A DNA stretch of 64,000 nt from Unio delphinus (Eukaryota > Mollusca > Bivalvia > Unionida > Unionidae), in NCBI GenBank assembly GCA_029339505.1, contig JAQISU010000036.1, forward strand, positions 1,766,501 to 1,830,500. Reading direction: 5' to 3'. The notes beneath the pieces were generated by a model. That model saw nothing but the letters and a program-made list of their open reading frames with translations. It made no database searches and was not told where the DNA came from. A program made the translations under genes and the position numbers. Shown here one piece after another: positions 24,550-32,052 of this stretch (positions are counted from its first letter, which is position 1; every line of letters begins with the position of its first letter).

Positions 24550-24732
24550 ATGGATCTATATTGTGTGAAGTGTAGGACGCGTACTGGCACAAATGACTTG
24601 ACGACGATTACAACGAAAAATAATCGATCAGCGCTTTCTGGTAAATGCGTACAATGTAGTACGAAAAAATTTAGATTTACTTCCACGAAACCTTTAAAAA
24701 AAAACGAGGAGGTGATATTGCAGCCAAATTGA
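24550..24732 (+). CDS. zinc-ribbon protein (DUF5679-like), upstream part of the PLA2 unit
   Basis: A 60-residue protein with two CxxC knuckles: CVKCRTRT at residues 5-12 and CVQCSTKKFRF from about 37, separated by a basic Thr/Asn-rich loop (TKNNRSALSGK). Such one-ribbon proteins occur in adenovirus-like and Polinton-like genomes; the function here is unknown, with nucleic-acid binding the obvious guess. The ORF ends 27 bp after a run of nine A that contains the slippery heptamer A AAA AAC in its own reading phase. The -1 frame then opens directly into the PLA2 domain, which has no ATG of its own, so this is probably the N-terminus of the PLA2 protein. Confidence 0.75.
   Translation: MDLYCVKCRTRTGTNDLTTITTKNNRSALSGKCVQCSTKKFRFTSTKPLKKNEEVILQPN
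24699..24705 (+). promoter_or_regulatory. putative -1 ribosomal frameshift site (A AAA AAC)
   Basis: In the zinc-ribbon frame the codons are TTA AAA AAA AAC; the last A of the first AAA plus AAA AAC form X XXY YYZ. A -1 slip makes the next codon start at 24705, exactly the frame of the PLA2 domain. I did not find a clear downstream stem or pseudoknot by eye. An under-called A-run is the alternative. Confidence 0.5.
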
Positions 24733-25064
24733 CAAAACTCCCAGGAACACCGTGGGCAAAGTATCCAGGAGAAAAGCACCTTCCAGGATATAGCTACTGT
24801 GGACCGGGAACACGATTAGATATCAGACTTGATGATCAAAATCAGCCCCGACCCGGCGAGTATCCAATAAACGCTATTGATAAGGCGTGTCATGCTCATG
24901 ATGTCGCTTATAAAAGCAGCAATCTTCAACACAGACATCTCGCAGATGTAAAATTAATTCATGCGTTAAATGCTATTCCTGATAAATCCTTCAAAGAAAA
25001 ATTGGCTTCGTGGTTGGTAAAATCTGCTATGAAGGGTAAATTGATGTTAGGTGCTGGTAATTGA
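24705..25064 (+). CDS. phospholipase A2 domain, entered by -1 shift
   Basis: An open frame of 119 codons without an ATG start (first usable alternative codon TTG at 24729). It contains the PLA2 calcium-binding loop YSYCGPGTRLD and the catalytic helix DKACHAHDVAY with its His-Asp pair, preceded by LPGTPWAKYPGEKHLPG. The match is to the small viral PLA2 known from parvovirus VP1 unique regions and adintovirus-type genomes, where it helps virions breach endosomal membranes; that role is inferred here. Fusion to the upstream zinc ribbon through the A-run is likely. The stop codon is the first base of a 16-bp perfect palindrome. Confidence 0.88.
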   Translation, partial: RGGDIAAKLTKLPGTPWAKYPGEKHLPGYSYCGPGTRLDIRLDDQNQPRPGEYPINAIDKACHAHDVAYKSSNLQHRHLADVKLIHALNAIPDKSFKEKLASWLVKSAMKGKLMLGAGN

Positions 25065-25079
25065 AAATGCTAGCATTTT
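25064..25079. terminator. 16-bp perfect palindrome after PLA2
   Basis: AAAATGCTAGCATTTT overlaps the last base of the PLA2 stop and ends three bases before the integrase ATG. It is the simplest example of the junction-hairpin family. Confidence 0.6.
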
Positions 25080-25082
25080 AAT

Positions 25083-26039
25083 ATGGAATCTATTTATTAT
25101 TCTCCGAGAGGATACTGGAGAGGTTACGCAGCAATCAATAAACTAGCTAGTGCATCAAAGGTGAAAAAAACTACAGCGGCAAACTGGTTATCTAAACAGG
25201 CAATATGGCAAATTTATCTACCAGCGCCTAAACAAATTAACTATTCGCATTTTGATGTTACAACACCTAATGAAGTTCATCAAGCTGATATACTATTTCT
25301 GCCGCATGACAACGGTTACAAATACGCGTTAACGTTAGTTGATGTTGCAAGTCGATACAAAGAAGCAGAACCGTTAAGGACAAAATCATCTACTGAAGTA
25401 GCTTCTGCATTTGAGAGGATTTATCGACGAGGTCCTCTGCGCTGGCCAAATCTGTTACAAGTTGATCCTGGCAAGGAATTTCAAGGTGTTGTTACATCTA
25501 CGATGAAACATCATAATGTCGCCATCAGACGAGGACACACTGCGCTACATCGCGATCAGGCAATTGTTGAACGGTTTAATAAAACCCTTGCTGAGCGGTT
25601 ATTCGGATATCAATACGCAAAAGAATTCATCCAGGATAAACGATCCCGTGAATGGGTCAAGAGATTACCAGCTGTGATTACCGCAATCAATAATGAGATT
25701 ACTAGAACAATTAATATGAAACCTGTCAACGCTATTAAGAAGGCGTCTATCAAAATGGAAATCCAAGGAATTTCACAAAAAGATTTCAAAGAACCAATTC
25801 TTGGTAGTAATGTCATTGTAAGGTACTTATATGAACCAGGAGAGCTTGAGGGTGGTAAAAAAAGAGCTACTGATCCTATTTGGAGTGTCACTACGCATAA
25901 AATATCCGGCATAACACGATCAACTGGTAGACCTCCAGTCTATAAACTGGATTCAACTGCTCCTCAGCGGGGTTTTACACGCGAACAATTACAAGTGATT
26001 CCCGAGGATACTCAATTACCACCGCGTGGTCTTAACTAG
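25083..26039 (+). CDS. retroviral-type integrase (rve, DD35E)
   Basis: This 318-residue integrase would join the element's ends to host DNA. Catalytic residues: D69 in HQADILFL, D128 in LQVDPGKEF and E163 in AIVERFNKTL, giving a D,D-35-E pattern. The N-terminal ~60 residues carry no clear HHCC zinc finger. The C-terminal part (TTHKISGITRSTGRPPVYKL then GFTREQLQVI) is the usual Polinton SH3-like/target-binding tail. The start is an ATG just after the palindrome (ttttaatATG). The stop overlaps the helicase stop tail to tail by 8 bp, with a hairpin at the overlap. The 5-bp target duplication fits this enzyme class. It looks intact. Confidence 0.95.
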   Translation: MESIYYSPRGYWRGYAAINKLASASKVKKTTAANWLSKQAIWQIYLPAPKQINYSHFDVTTPNEVHQADILFLPHDNGYKYALTLVDVASRYKEAEPLRTKSSTEVASAFERIYRRGPLRWPNLLQVDPGKEFQGVVTSTMKHHNVAIRRGHTALHRDQAIVERFNKTLAERLFGYQYAKEFIQDKRSREWVKRLPAVITAINNEITRTINMKPVNAIKKASIKMEIQGISQKDFKEPILGSNVIVRYLYEPGELEGGKKRATDPIWSVTTHKISGITRSTGRPPVYKLDSTAPQRGFTREQLQVIPEDTQLPPRGLN

Positions 26040-27798
26040 CACCTAAGGTGCTGGCACCTCTGCGTCTGTTGCACTCAAGACAAGTCAACCTCACATTGTT
26101 TCTGACATGACCGAGATTGTTATCATTTCTATCTACGGTAAATTGGCGAGGATCTTTATCCGACCAATTCCAACTCATTATACAATTACAACTCGCGCAG
26201 TGATTGTTCTGTTGTTGCTTTAGTGTCTTAATTAATTCAGCATCAATGTCAAATTCTCTTTTATTTTTTTTATCCTGTTGTTTATAACCAGAGAGTTTTT
26301 TTCTGATTATATTATCATCGGCGTGTATATTACTTATTGTATTATCATTATCATTAACCACAATTCTTCGAAGTTGGTTTATTCGCCGTACTCTGGATAC
26401 TGCGAGATAAACTAAATTTGACCACTCAATATGATTATCTACTATCCAAAGAGTTGTATCGGATATAGTCAATCCCTGTGAAGAGTGTATTGTTGCTGCA
26501 TAACCTAACGTCCATGGGGATTTATCAGCACCTAATGCATCTTTAACGACGCTGATATCAACCAGCACAATATCATTTAATACTAAATTCTGTTTTTGTT
26601 GTTGTCCAGGAATGTCAACGTCGATATTCTGCTTTCGTGTATCCTTAGGTCTATAACAGAGTGGTACTGGAAGTGTTGCAAATTTTTCTTTATGTAGCGC
26701 AAACAACTTCATCTGAAGTGCGTCTCTGACTATTTTTCTACTCGCGATTATTAAATCATTTGGCTTCCACATTTCCCAAAAATCATTCATGGGAGTTTCT
26801 GAAATTATTTCACGCGCTATTTCACATTGGATTTTATCCGGTTGTAATCTAATTAGCGCTTTGAATTCTCGTAATTGTTCATCAAGTGATCTATGGTCGG
26901 TATTAATCTCTTCATAATAATCTACAAATCCTTTTAACCATTCATGTGGAGATCCACCAACAAATGGCTGCGGTTGGCCGTGATCCCCGCACATGACGAC
27001 TTTTGTGTTTTTTGTCAACAACCATGATAGAAATGTCTGTAATACTGTCAACGATATAGTACATACTTCATCAATGATTATTACATCAGGAATGAATTTA
27101 TCGCCCATTCGATCAGGAGTCCAATTATCGCCTTTCCATCGAAAGAAGCTGTGATAAGTACAGGCTTTTACTCCACGCGCTATCATCTCTCTGGCGAGTC
27201 TGTGAGTTGGTGTTAACACAATCATGTTAGAAACACTTGTGTTTCTATTACGAAATAATTCGATTGCACGAGTTGTCTTTCCTGATCCACCACAGCCGTT
27301 TAAATAAATTGTCTTGTATCTACAAATCGGATCGGATACGGGCGGTGCAGTAGAAAATTCTGATTGAATCTCTGAGATATTATGGTTACTTTTCAAGTAT
27401 TTATCATCCATAGCAACGTCTGCGGATTTACAATACTCATGTAATGTTTCTTTTTTAAACCTCCAATTTCCCCACGCTTCCTTAGGATCTGTGAATTTAG
27501 CTACATCTGATTTGTATTTCTCATGGATATACATCGAATCAGTAGCTACTCTAACCGCGGTATTAGGAAATCTATTTATCATCGAGAATAGATTAATACA
27601 AGAATAGGCTAGCATAGAACTTCTCAATTGTGTGTATTGACAACTTTTTCCATCACAGTAGGTAACAACCGTACCTAATTTCTTACCATTTCGAAGGACA
27701 TCATCTACCCAAACATTATTAGTTCCGCTCGCAGATTTGTAAGCTTCCTCATCTAATTCCCCTGATAGAAAAGCGTTCTTACGGGTTACAAATTTCCC
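26032..27798 (-). CDS. SF1 helicase with HNH-like tail, C-terminal half of the polymerase protein
   Basis: The frame is open for 588 codons from 27798 without an ATG; the first alternative start is TTG at 27627. Numbered from that TTG: residues 28-34 (VATDSMY) are family-B polymerase motif C; Walker A GCGGSGKT 111-118; Walker B IIIDE 183-187; motif III CGDHGQP 213-219; a TIHSSQG block 379-385; motif VI LAVSRVRR 408-415. This is a RecD/Pif1-like SF1 helicase. The tail has CASC (477-480), TVDRNDN (497-503) and CLEC (516-519), an HNH-type zinc-bound nuclease fold. Because polymerase motif C lies in this frame, it must be translated as an extension of the polymerase ORF upstream, via the A-run at 27799-27804. 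A pol-helicase fusion would supply unwinding in cis. Confidence 0.85.
   Translation of the reverse strand, partial: GKFVTRKNAFLSGELDEEAYKSASGTNNVWVDDVLRNGKKLGTVVTYCDGKSCQYTQLRSSMLAYSCINLFSMINRFPNTAVRVATDSMYIHEKYKSDVAKFTDPKEAWGNWRFKKETLHEYCKSADVAMDDKYLKSNHNISEIQSEFSTAPPVSDPICRYKTIYLNGCGGSGKTTRAIELFRNRNTSVSNMIVLTPTHRLAREMIARGVKACTYHSFFRWKGDNWTPDRMGDKFIPDVIIIDEVCTISLTVLQTFLSWLLTKNTKVVMCGDHGQPQPFVGGSPHEWLKGFVDYYEEINTDHRSLDEQLREFKALIRLQPDKIQCEIAREIISETPMNDFWEMWKPNDLIIASRKIVRDALQMKLFALHKEKFATLPVPLCYRPKDTRKQNIDVDIPGQQQKQNLVLNDIVLVDISVVKDALGADKSPWTLGYAATIHSSQGLTISDTTLWIVDNHIEWSNLVYLAVSRVRRINQLRRIVVNDNDNTISNIHADDNIIRKKLSGYKQQDKKNKREFDIDAELIKTLKQQQNNHCASCNCIMSWNWSDKDPRQFTVDRNDNNLGHVRNNVRLTCLECNRRRGASTLGAS
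26038..26052. terminator. hairpin at the integrase/helicase convergence
   Basis: AGCACC-TAA-GGTGCT is a six-bp perfect stem with a three-base loop lying where two convergent genes overlap at their stops, so it could serve transcripts from both strands. Confidence 0.55.
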
Positions 27799-29684
27799 TT
27801 TTTTATTAAATCAGATATTATGAAATTGTATTCTTCATCGTCTATGATTAATCTCGAAGAGTATTTTGCATTATCAAATCTTCCACCTTGAGTAAATTTA
27901 CCGATTATTTTTCGTCCGAGATCTTTAGCCTCTCTATTACTACCTTCGAATAATTTCTTAGACCAATCTATGATTTGTTCCTCGCTGAAATTCTTCGAAT
28001 TTCCATCTAGAAATTGTTTTCGTTGTTCGTTAATTATTTTTTCGAGATCGGGTTTTGGTAACCAAACATCTTTCTGAGCGTTATAACAAATAATCGCTTC
28101 ACTGACAATTAACGATATTAGCATACCACAATCGATCATATACCGCAATAGCACAATTGGCATCCACGCTTTTTCATACATATGTCTACCAAGCCAAAGA
28201 TAACTACACGGATGTAACCCTGTAGCTAATTCGAATGATATCACACGAGCGAACCCGGTTAAATCAAAATCAGGCAATGGACCATTAATCGCAACACGAG
28301 TCATTTCATGTGTGGGATGTCCAAATCGTTTAAAATATTCAGAGCATTCTCCATATCCGAGAAAACTTCCAGGATAACACGCGGATATATCAATTGAAAT
28401 CATACCATCACGTGAGTATTTCGTATTCCACAGTCCTCCATGACCCAATTCGACGCAACTCAACTTCACATCCTCCAGAAAATCACTTCGTGTTGGACGC
28501 CATGAATTCTTTTCTCGTGCGAAGTGAGCTACCACTGATGGAATAGTAAAACTATCCGTAAGTAGTTTTTCTGTAGAAATGCTAGTGTTTCCTTCTAAAT
28601 ACTCATTAGCGATTTTTCTCATTCTAGTATCTAATTCTTCAGTTCGATATAATTCACCATTTGGTTTTACAAACTGATCAAATCCTATTTCCGGATCCTC
28701 ATTACTCCTGAGTAACCATACTGACACAGGGTCGTCTTTGGTTAACGCGTGAATAGCATCAAATAATTTCTCTTCATAGAAATCATCCCTAGAAAATTCT
28801 TTAGGGATATATCGAACAGTTCTTTCTCGTGGAAATATATTTACCGCGGGTGTCCACGCGTGTTTGTTATGATCAATAATTTCAATTGGAGCTCCTCGCG
28901 ATTGATATTTCGGTTCGTATAATACTTCTCCGGTTATTGTCGCTACCGATATTGGAAATTTTAATAATGCTTCTAATTTAGCTATATCGGAAATCATTGC
29001 CCCGCGTTGTTTCACTGTCAATTCCCATTCGGTTATTTTGTTTCTTCGTAGATCAGTTAATTTGTTTCCCCGGGATGCATTTTTGAAGTGTTCTATTAAC
29101 CGTGTTGCTACACAATTAAGTGGCAAAGCCACTGATGATGAAAACATCGGAGCTAGTTTTGCAATATTAGGATTATTATTTATTGGATATAACCCATACA
29201 CAACTGCTGTTACAGGGTAAGATTTCTCATAGTATGGTTTGTCAATTCCAGTTAGAATTCCTGGTTTGGAATCTCTACTCACAATAACAGTTTTTTTATC
29301 CTTAAGGATTGGGTCAAATTTATCTCTGATAATCCATTCACCTTCCTCTTCGATAATGAATTTTATTCTAAAAAAATACCTCCGTAGAGAATTGCTTTGC
29401 AATTTACCTTTGGATTTCTGGCCAAGGTGTGAAAGTATCACAGCTGCTCTTATATCATTCATAGTAGCATCAATTACGGGTATATTGACATCTTCATCAA
29501 TAATTCGAAATGTCGACCACGTATGAGATGCTCCATCACGCTTAAACTCATTAAAACAGTCGCTGATTTTACTCAATAGTGGTTTATCATCTACTAGACT
29601 TTTAGGTATATCAGAGATTCTATCGAGATTAAATCTAACATTTTTCCAAGGCTTAATTTTCGATAATCTCTTGAACTCCTTCAT
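27786..29684 (-). CDS. family-B (protein-primed type) DNA polymerase, N-terminal and palm part
   Basis: Replicative polymerase of the Polinton type, probably protein-primed. Numbered from the longest start at 29735: motif A SIDISACYPG at 447-456 with D449, and motif B LGRKIIGKFTQGG at 607-618. Motif C is absent from this ORF and sits in the -1 frame of the next one. I could not identify a convincing exonuclease DxE motif in the N-terminal 440 residues. I prefer the ATG at 29684 (residue 18, context ttataATG) because the longest start would overlap the divergent zinc-finger gene. Without frame change the ORF ends at residue 649 with KKGNL, truncating the palm, so a functional enzyme requires the shift or a sequence correction. 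Confidence 0.9.
   Translation of the reverse strand: MKEFKRLSKIKPWKNVRFNLDRISDIPKSLVDDKPLLSKISDCFNEFKRDGASHTWSTFRIIDEDVNIPVIDATMNDIRAAVILSHLGQKSKGKLQSNSLRRYFFRIKFIIEEEGEWIIRDKFDPILKDKKTVIVSRDSKPGILTGIDKPYYEKSYPVTAVVYGLYPINNNPNIAKLAPMFSSSVALPLNCVATRLIEHFKNASRGNKLTDLRRNKITEWELTVKQRGAMISDIAKLEALLKFPISVATITGEVLYEPKYQSRGAPIEIIDHNKHAWTPAVNIFPRERTVRYIPKEFSRDDFYEEKLFDAIHALTKDDPVSVWLLRSNEDPEIGFDQFVKPNGELYRTEELDTRMRKIANEYLEGNTSISTEKLLTDSFTIPSVVAHFAREKNSWRPTRSDFLEDVKLSCVELGHGGLWNTKYSRDGMISIDISACYPGSFLGYGECSEYFKRFGHPTHEMTRVAINGPLPDFDLTGFARVISFELATGLHPCSYLWLGRHMYEKAWMPIVLLRYMIDCGMLISLIVSEAIICYNAQKDVWLPKPDLEKIINEQRKQFLDGNSKNFSEEQIIDWSKKLFEGSNREAKDLGRKIIGKFTQGGRFDNAKYSSRLIIDDEEYNFIISDLIKKGNL
27798..27804 (-). 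promoter_or_regulatory. putative -1 ribosomal frameshift site (A AAA AAG)
   Basis: On the minus strand the polymerase codons are ATA AAA AAG GGA; the last A plus AAA AAG is a canonical X XXY YYZ heptamer in phase. A -1 slip continues in the helicase frame at 27798. The zero-frame stop follows four codons later (27786-27788). A missing A in a six-A run would give the same picture. Confidence 0.55.
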
Positions 29685-29726
29685 ATTATAATTAAAACAA
29701 GTATTTAAATAAGAAAATTTTATATA
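29685..29726. promoter_or_regulatory. 42-bp divergent promoter, polymerase / zinc-finger gene
   Basis: Both starts are touched by ATAATG: ttataATG for the polymerase (-) and tatataATG for the + gene. The interval is almost pure A/T. Confidence 0.55.
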
Positions 29727-30056
29727 ATGAATCATTGCAAATGGCTTATGATTGGATCAAAGACTCCGTGTAACAAATCATGTAGAAATGAATTCTGTGG
29801 GTATCATATGCAGAGTGTGAGAAACGGTTCGGAGGGACCTCTACCATGCTTGCATTGTGGGGTAGGTGTAAGAGGCAAGTCGCAGTTATGCATTAATTGC
29901 GGGGGTAAGCGTTATAGAGAGTTAAAACGTTATTATGACAAGCGAAGAATCAAAAATCCTGACGACGTCAATAGCAAAATCATAAAAACTGCTCAAGATT
30001 ACTTAGGCAGATTTTCCAATGTTATAATTCAGCCAATTAACGAATTAGACAAATAG
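29727..30056 (+). CDS. Cys-rich zinc-binding protein, unknown function
   Basis: A 109-residue protein. N-terminal Cys/His set (CKWLMIG, CNKSCRNEFCGYH) and a second pair of knuckles (CLHCGVGVRG then CINCGGKRY) could bind two zinc ions; the C-terminal half is basic and helical (RELKRYYDKRRIK). No family name is certain. Position next to the polymerase, with a divergent promoter, suggests an early or replication/transcription role. ATG at tatataATG. Confidence 0.75.
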   Translation: MNHCKWLMIGSKTPCNKSCRNEFCGYHMQSVRNGSEGPLPCLHCGVGVRGKSQLCINCGGKRYRELKRYYDKRRIKNPDDVNSKIIKTAQDYLGRFSNVIIQPINELDK

Positions 30057-30071
30057 ATATATTATATATAA

Positions 30072-30563
30072 ATGAGCCAAGAATTTCAAAGACATCCTGT
30101 TATTAAAAATTACGAAGCTTCTAGTGATGGTGTTGTTAGACACAGTAAAAATAAGAAATCTGTTGGGCGGGATAATGGTATGGGTTATTTGATATTTAAA
30201 GCTGGAGGGAAAATGTATCTCAATCACCGTTTCGTTTATGAAGTGTATAATGGATTAATCAAGGATGGTTTTGTTATTGATCATATTGATTCTAATCCCA
30301 AGAATAACAAATTGAACAACCTTCAAGTTATTTCTCAATGTGAAAACACAAAACGAGGAAGAACTGGGAAATACCCGAAAATTGCTAGACCTGTAAGATC
30401 GTTTAATACTGACACGGAGATGGTATTTCAATCAATGTCAGAAGCTGGTAGGTATTTCGATATTCACACCTCCTCAGTACAAAAAGTAGCAGAGGGAATT
30501 TATAAGACCGCTTTTTCAAAGCGTTTTAAAAACAAAATTCAGTTTTCTTACGTAGGGAGATAA
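30072..30563 (+). CDS. free-standing homing endonuclease (NUMOD4-HNH-NUMOD1)
   Basis: A 163-residue protein in the layout of phage and giant-virus group I homing endonucleases: an N-terminal NUMOD4-like YEASSDGVVRHSKNKK, an HNH_3 domain with NHRFVYEVYNG and VIDHIDSNPKNNKLNNLQV, and a C-terminal DNA-recognition NUMOD1-like helix-turn-helix (SMSEAGRYFDIHTSSVQKV). No intron or intein is evident around it, so it is probably a selfish gene placed between the replication genes and the central non-coding gap. Start context tatataaATG. Confidence 0.9.
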   Translation: MSQEFQRHPVIKNYEASSDGVVRHSKNKKSVGRDNGMGYLIFKAGGKMYLNHRFVYEVYNGLIKDGFVIDHIDSNPKNNKLNNLQVISQCENTKRGRTGKYPKIARPVRSFNTDTEMVFQSMSEAGRYFDIHTSSVQKVAEGIYKTAFSKRFKNKIQFSYVGR

Positions 30564-30585
30564 CTCCGTTAGGTATAACGCGTGT

Positions 30586-30602
30586 GAAATCCATAGGATT
30601 TC
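30586..30602. terminator. hairpin after the homing endonuclease gene
   Basis: GAAATCC-ATA-GGATTTC, a perfect seven-bp stem 23 bp after the stop codon. Confidence 0.55.
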
Positions 30603-30650
30603 CACCAATGACAGAGTTACGGATCTTAAACACGGAAATACTAGCGTTGG

Positions 30651-30665
30651 AAAATCTTCGATTTT
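30651..30665. terminator. second hairpin, AAAATC-TTC-GATTTT
   Basis: Perfect six-bp stem. CCAATGA and TCATTGG flank it at 30605-30611 and 30665-30671, so a larger outer pairing is possible. Confidence 0.45.
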
Positions 30666-30933
30666 TCATTGGCTGTTATAATTAAATAAATCTGAACAAA
30701 ACACAATCAATTTTGTCTTTTTTCAAGTATTAACAGAACTGTTTTATAAACACGTCGTATTTAAACATTTTTTTTAATGTCTGTTTCAAGTATTATATGT
30801 GTTTTCAACGTTGTCAGTGATCGCTAATAAACAAACAAATAATTACAATCAATACACCTATTTTATATCACCTCGTCGTAATGAGTGTATATATACAAAT
30901 TCGTTCTTATTATAATTGGGCATTTAGCCGAAA

Positions 30934-31033
30934 TTCAAGTGTAAACAAAACCACACCGTCACACGTGGTATGAACGTTATTATTGACATTCAAAACCAAA
31001 GTTTCGATTTTGTGGTTTTGTTTACACTTGAAT
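30934..31033. repeat. perfect 23-bp inverted repeat with 54-nt spacer
   Basis: Arms 30934-30956 and 31011-31033 are perfect complements (arm begins ATTCAAGTGTAAACAAAACC). The spacer holds a second pairing, ACCAC...GTGGT around CACGTG. GGGC and GCCC lie outside the arms at 30920 and 31042. Confidence 0.9.
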
Positions 31034-31051
31034 GTAGAATAGCCCGCGTCA

Positions 31052-31235
31052 TCCATTGTCATTGAAATCAATTCATTGTTCACCTATAATCTATTGTTGT
31101 ACCGTCGTCATTGTCATTGAAATCAATTCATTGTATATACCATTGTCATTGTTCACCTATAATCTATTGTTGTACCGTCGTCATTGTCATTGAAATCAAT
31201 TCATTCATTGTTCATCTATAATCTATTGTTATATG
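31052..31235. repeat. ~70-bp direct repeats, about 2.5 copies
   Basis: The block cattgtcattgaaatcaatt occurs three times and cacctataatctattgttgt twice, with a third diverged copy. Confidence 0.85.
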
Positions 31236-31357
31236 TTTGTCGGTTGTAACCGTTGAGCGCTGCTTGATGTATAAAACACCAAGGGGGTTCAAACGGTGAA
31301 TTGTGCCGTCTTCATTCATTATATATAATCATAATCACCTATAATCGCATTAAGCTT

Positions 31358-31396
31358 CTGGGTATACTAAGATGATCAACACCTTAGTGTATCCAG
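31358..31396. terminator. 14-bp stem-loop
   Basis: CTGGGTATACTAAG pairs with CTTAGTGTATCCAG at 12 of 14 positions, the rest G-T, with an 11-nt loop. It is followed by AAATAC-TTT-GTATTT (31409-31423) and AATTC-TAAA-GAATT (31443-31455). Confidence 0.5.
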
Positions 31397-31495
31397 AATT
31401 CATTTTGAAAATACTTTGTATTTGAAATATTTTGTATTTTTAATTCTAAAGAATTTTCATACTTTGCATTTAAACAAATATATTTTTATATATAT

Positions 31496-31885
31496 ATGAA
31501 TCTTGAAAATCTCAAATTGATTATTATTGAAATCAACAAGTTGAAGGATGAAAATGTAAAATTATGTTCAGGTTTGGATTGTGATCAAATTATGACCAAT
31601 TTCGAGGATATACAATTTGCAGAACAGACAGGAAAATATGTCCTATCTAAGAAATATTTTTTAATTAAGAATATCCAAAAGCTTATACGTGAGAGCTTAG
31701 TCAATACTGAAGATGTTAATGTCTTCGTACCATTATGTAGCATCGTTGAACGTGTACGTAAGCAATTAGGATTAGAATATGAACAAAAGAGACTTATTAA
31801 TTGTAAAGTGAGACAATTAAAAACATTAATGGAAAACTCTGAAGGTGATGAGCCCACGCGTAGAGAGCCTCCTTTGTTTGTATAA
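31496..31885 (+). CDS. small uncharacterised protein of the element
   Basis: 129 residues, predicted mostly helical, with two Cys near the N-terminus (CSGLDC) and a basic C-terminal half (VERVRKQLGLEYEQKRLINC). I do not recognise a family. The start touches an AT run (tatatatATG) and a hairpin cluster follows at 31989-32021, so it has the same signals as its neighbours and is probably a real gene. It is the first of the rightward structural block. Confidence 0.65.
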   Translation: MNLENLKLIIIEINKLKDENVKLCSGLDCDQIMTNFEDIQFAEQTGKYVLSKKYFLIKNIQKLIRESLVNTEDVNVFVPLCSIVERVRKQLGLEYEQKRLINCKVRQLKTLMENSEGDEPTRREPPLFV

Positions 31886-31988
31886 CCAGTACGGTATGAG
31901 GAAGTAAAATTATGTGTGTAACAACAAGGAAGTATTAAAATGATTTACATTTTTTAGTTAGTGATTTCTTTCGAAATGATTTGCAATG

Positions 31989-32021
31989 AAATGCTTTGCA
32001 TTTGAAAATCGAAAGGATTTT
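31989..32021. terminator. double hairpin before the coiled-coil gene
   Basis: AAATGC-TTT-GCATTT (31989-32003) and AAAATC-GAAAG-GATTTT (32005-32021). Confidence 0.5.
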
Positions 32022-32052
32022 TTAATTTGACAATAGTAATACTCTTTTAATA

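Larger units (their letters stand above)
30564..31495. other. central 930-bp non-coding region of the element
   Basis: The largest gap between genes in the element. It holds two hairpins, the perfect 23-bp inverted repeat at 30934-31033, the direct repeats at 31052-31235 and a 14-bp stem at 31358-31396. It separates the replication/integration half from the structural half, so it is a candidate for a regulatory or replication region. Confidence 0.6.

Noticed and set aside
27620..27627. TTG at 27627 as an independent start for the helicase
   Set aside because: The frame is open upstream to the slippery site and polymerase motif C lies downstream of this TTG, so an independent helicase start is less likely than continuation from the polymerase.
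27786..29684. Proofreading exonuclease domain in the polymerase
   Set aside because: I looked for a DxE-type ExoI motif in the N-terminal part and found none I could defend; it may be diverged or absent.
29685..29735. Longest start for the polymerase (29735)
   Set aside because: It overlaps the divergent Cys-rich gene and crosses its promoter; the ATG at 29684 has the element's typical ttataATG context.
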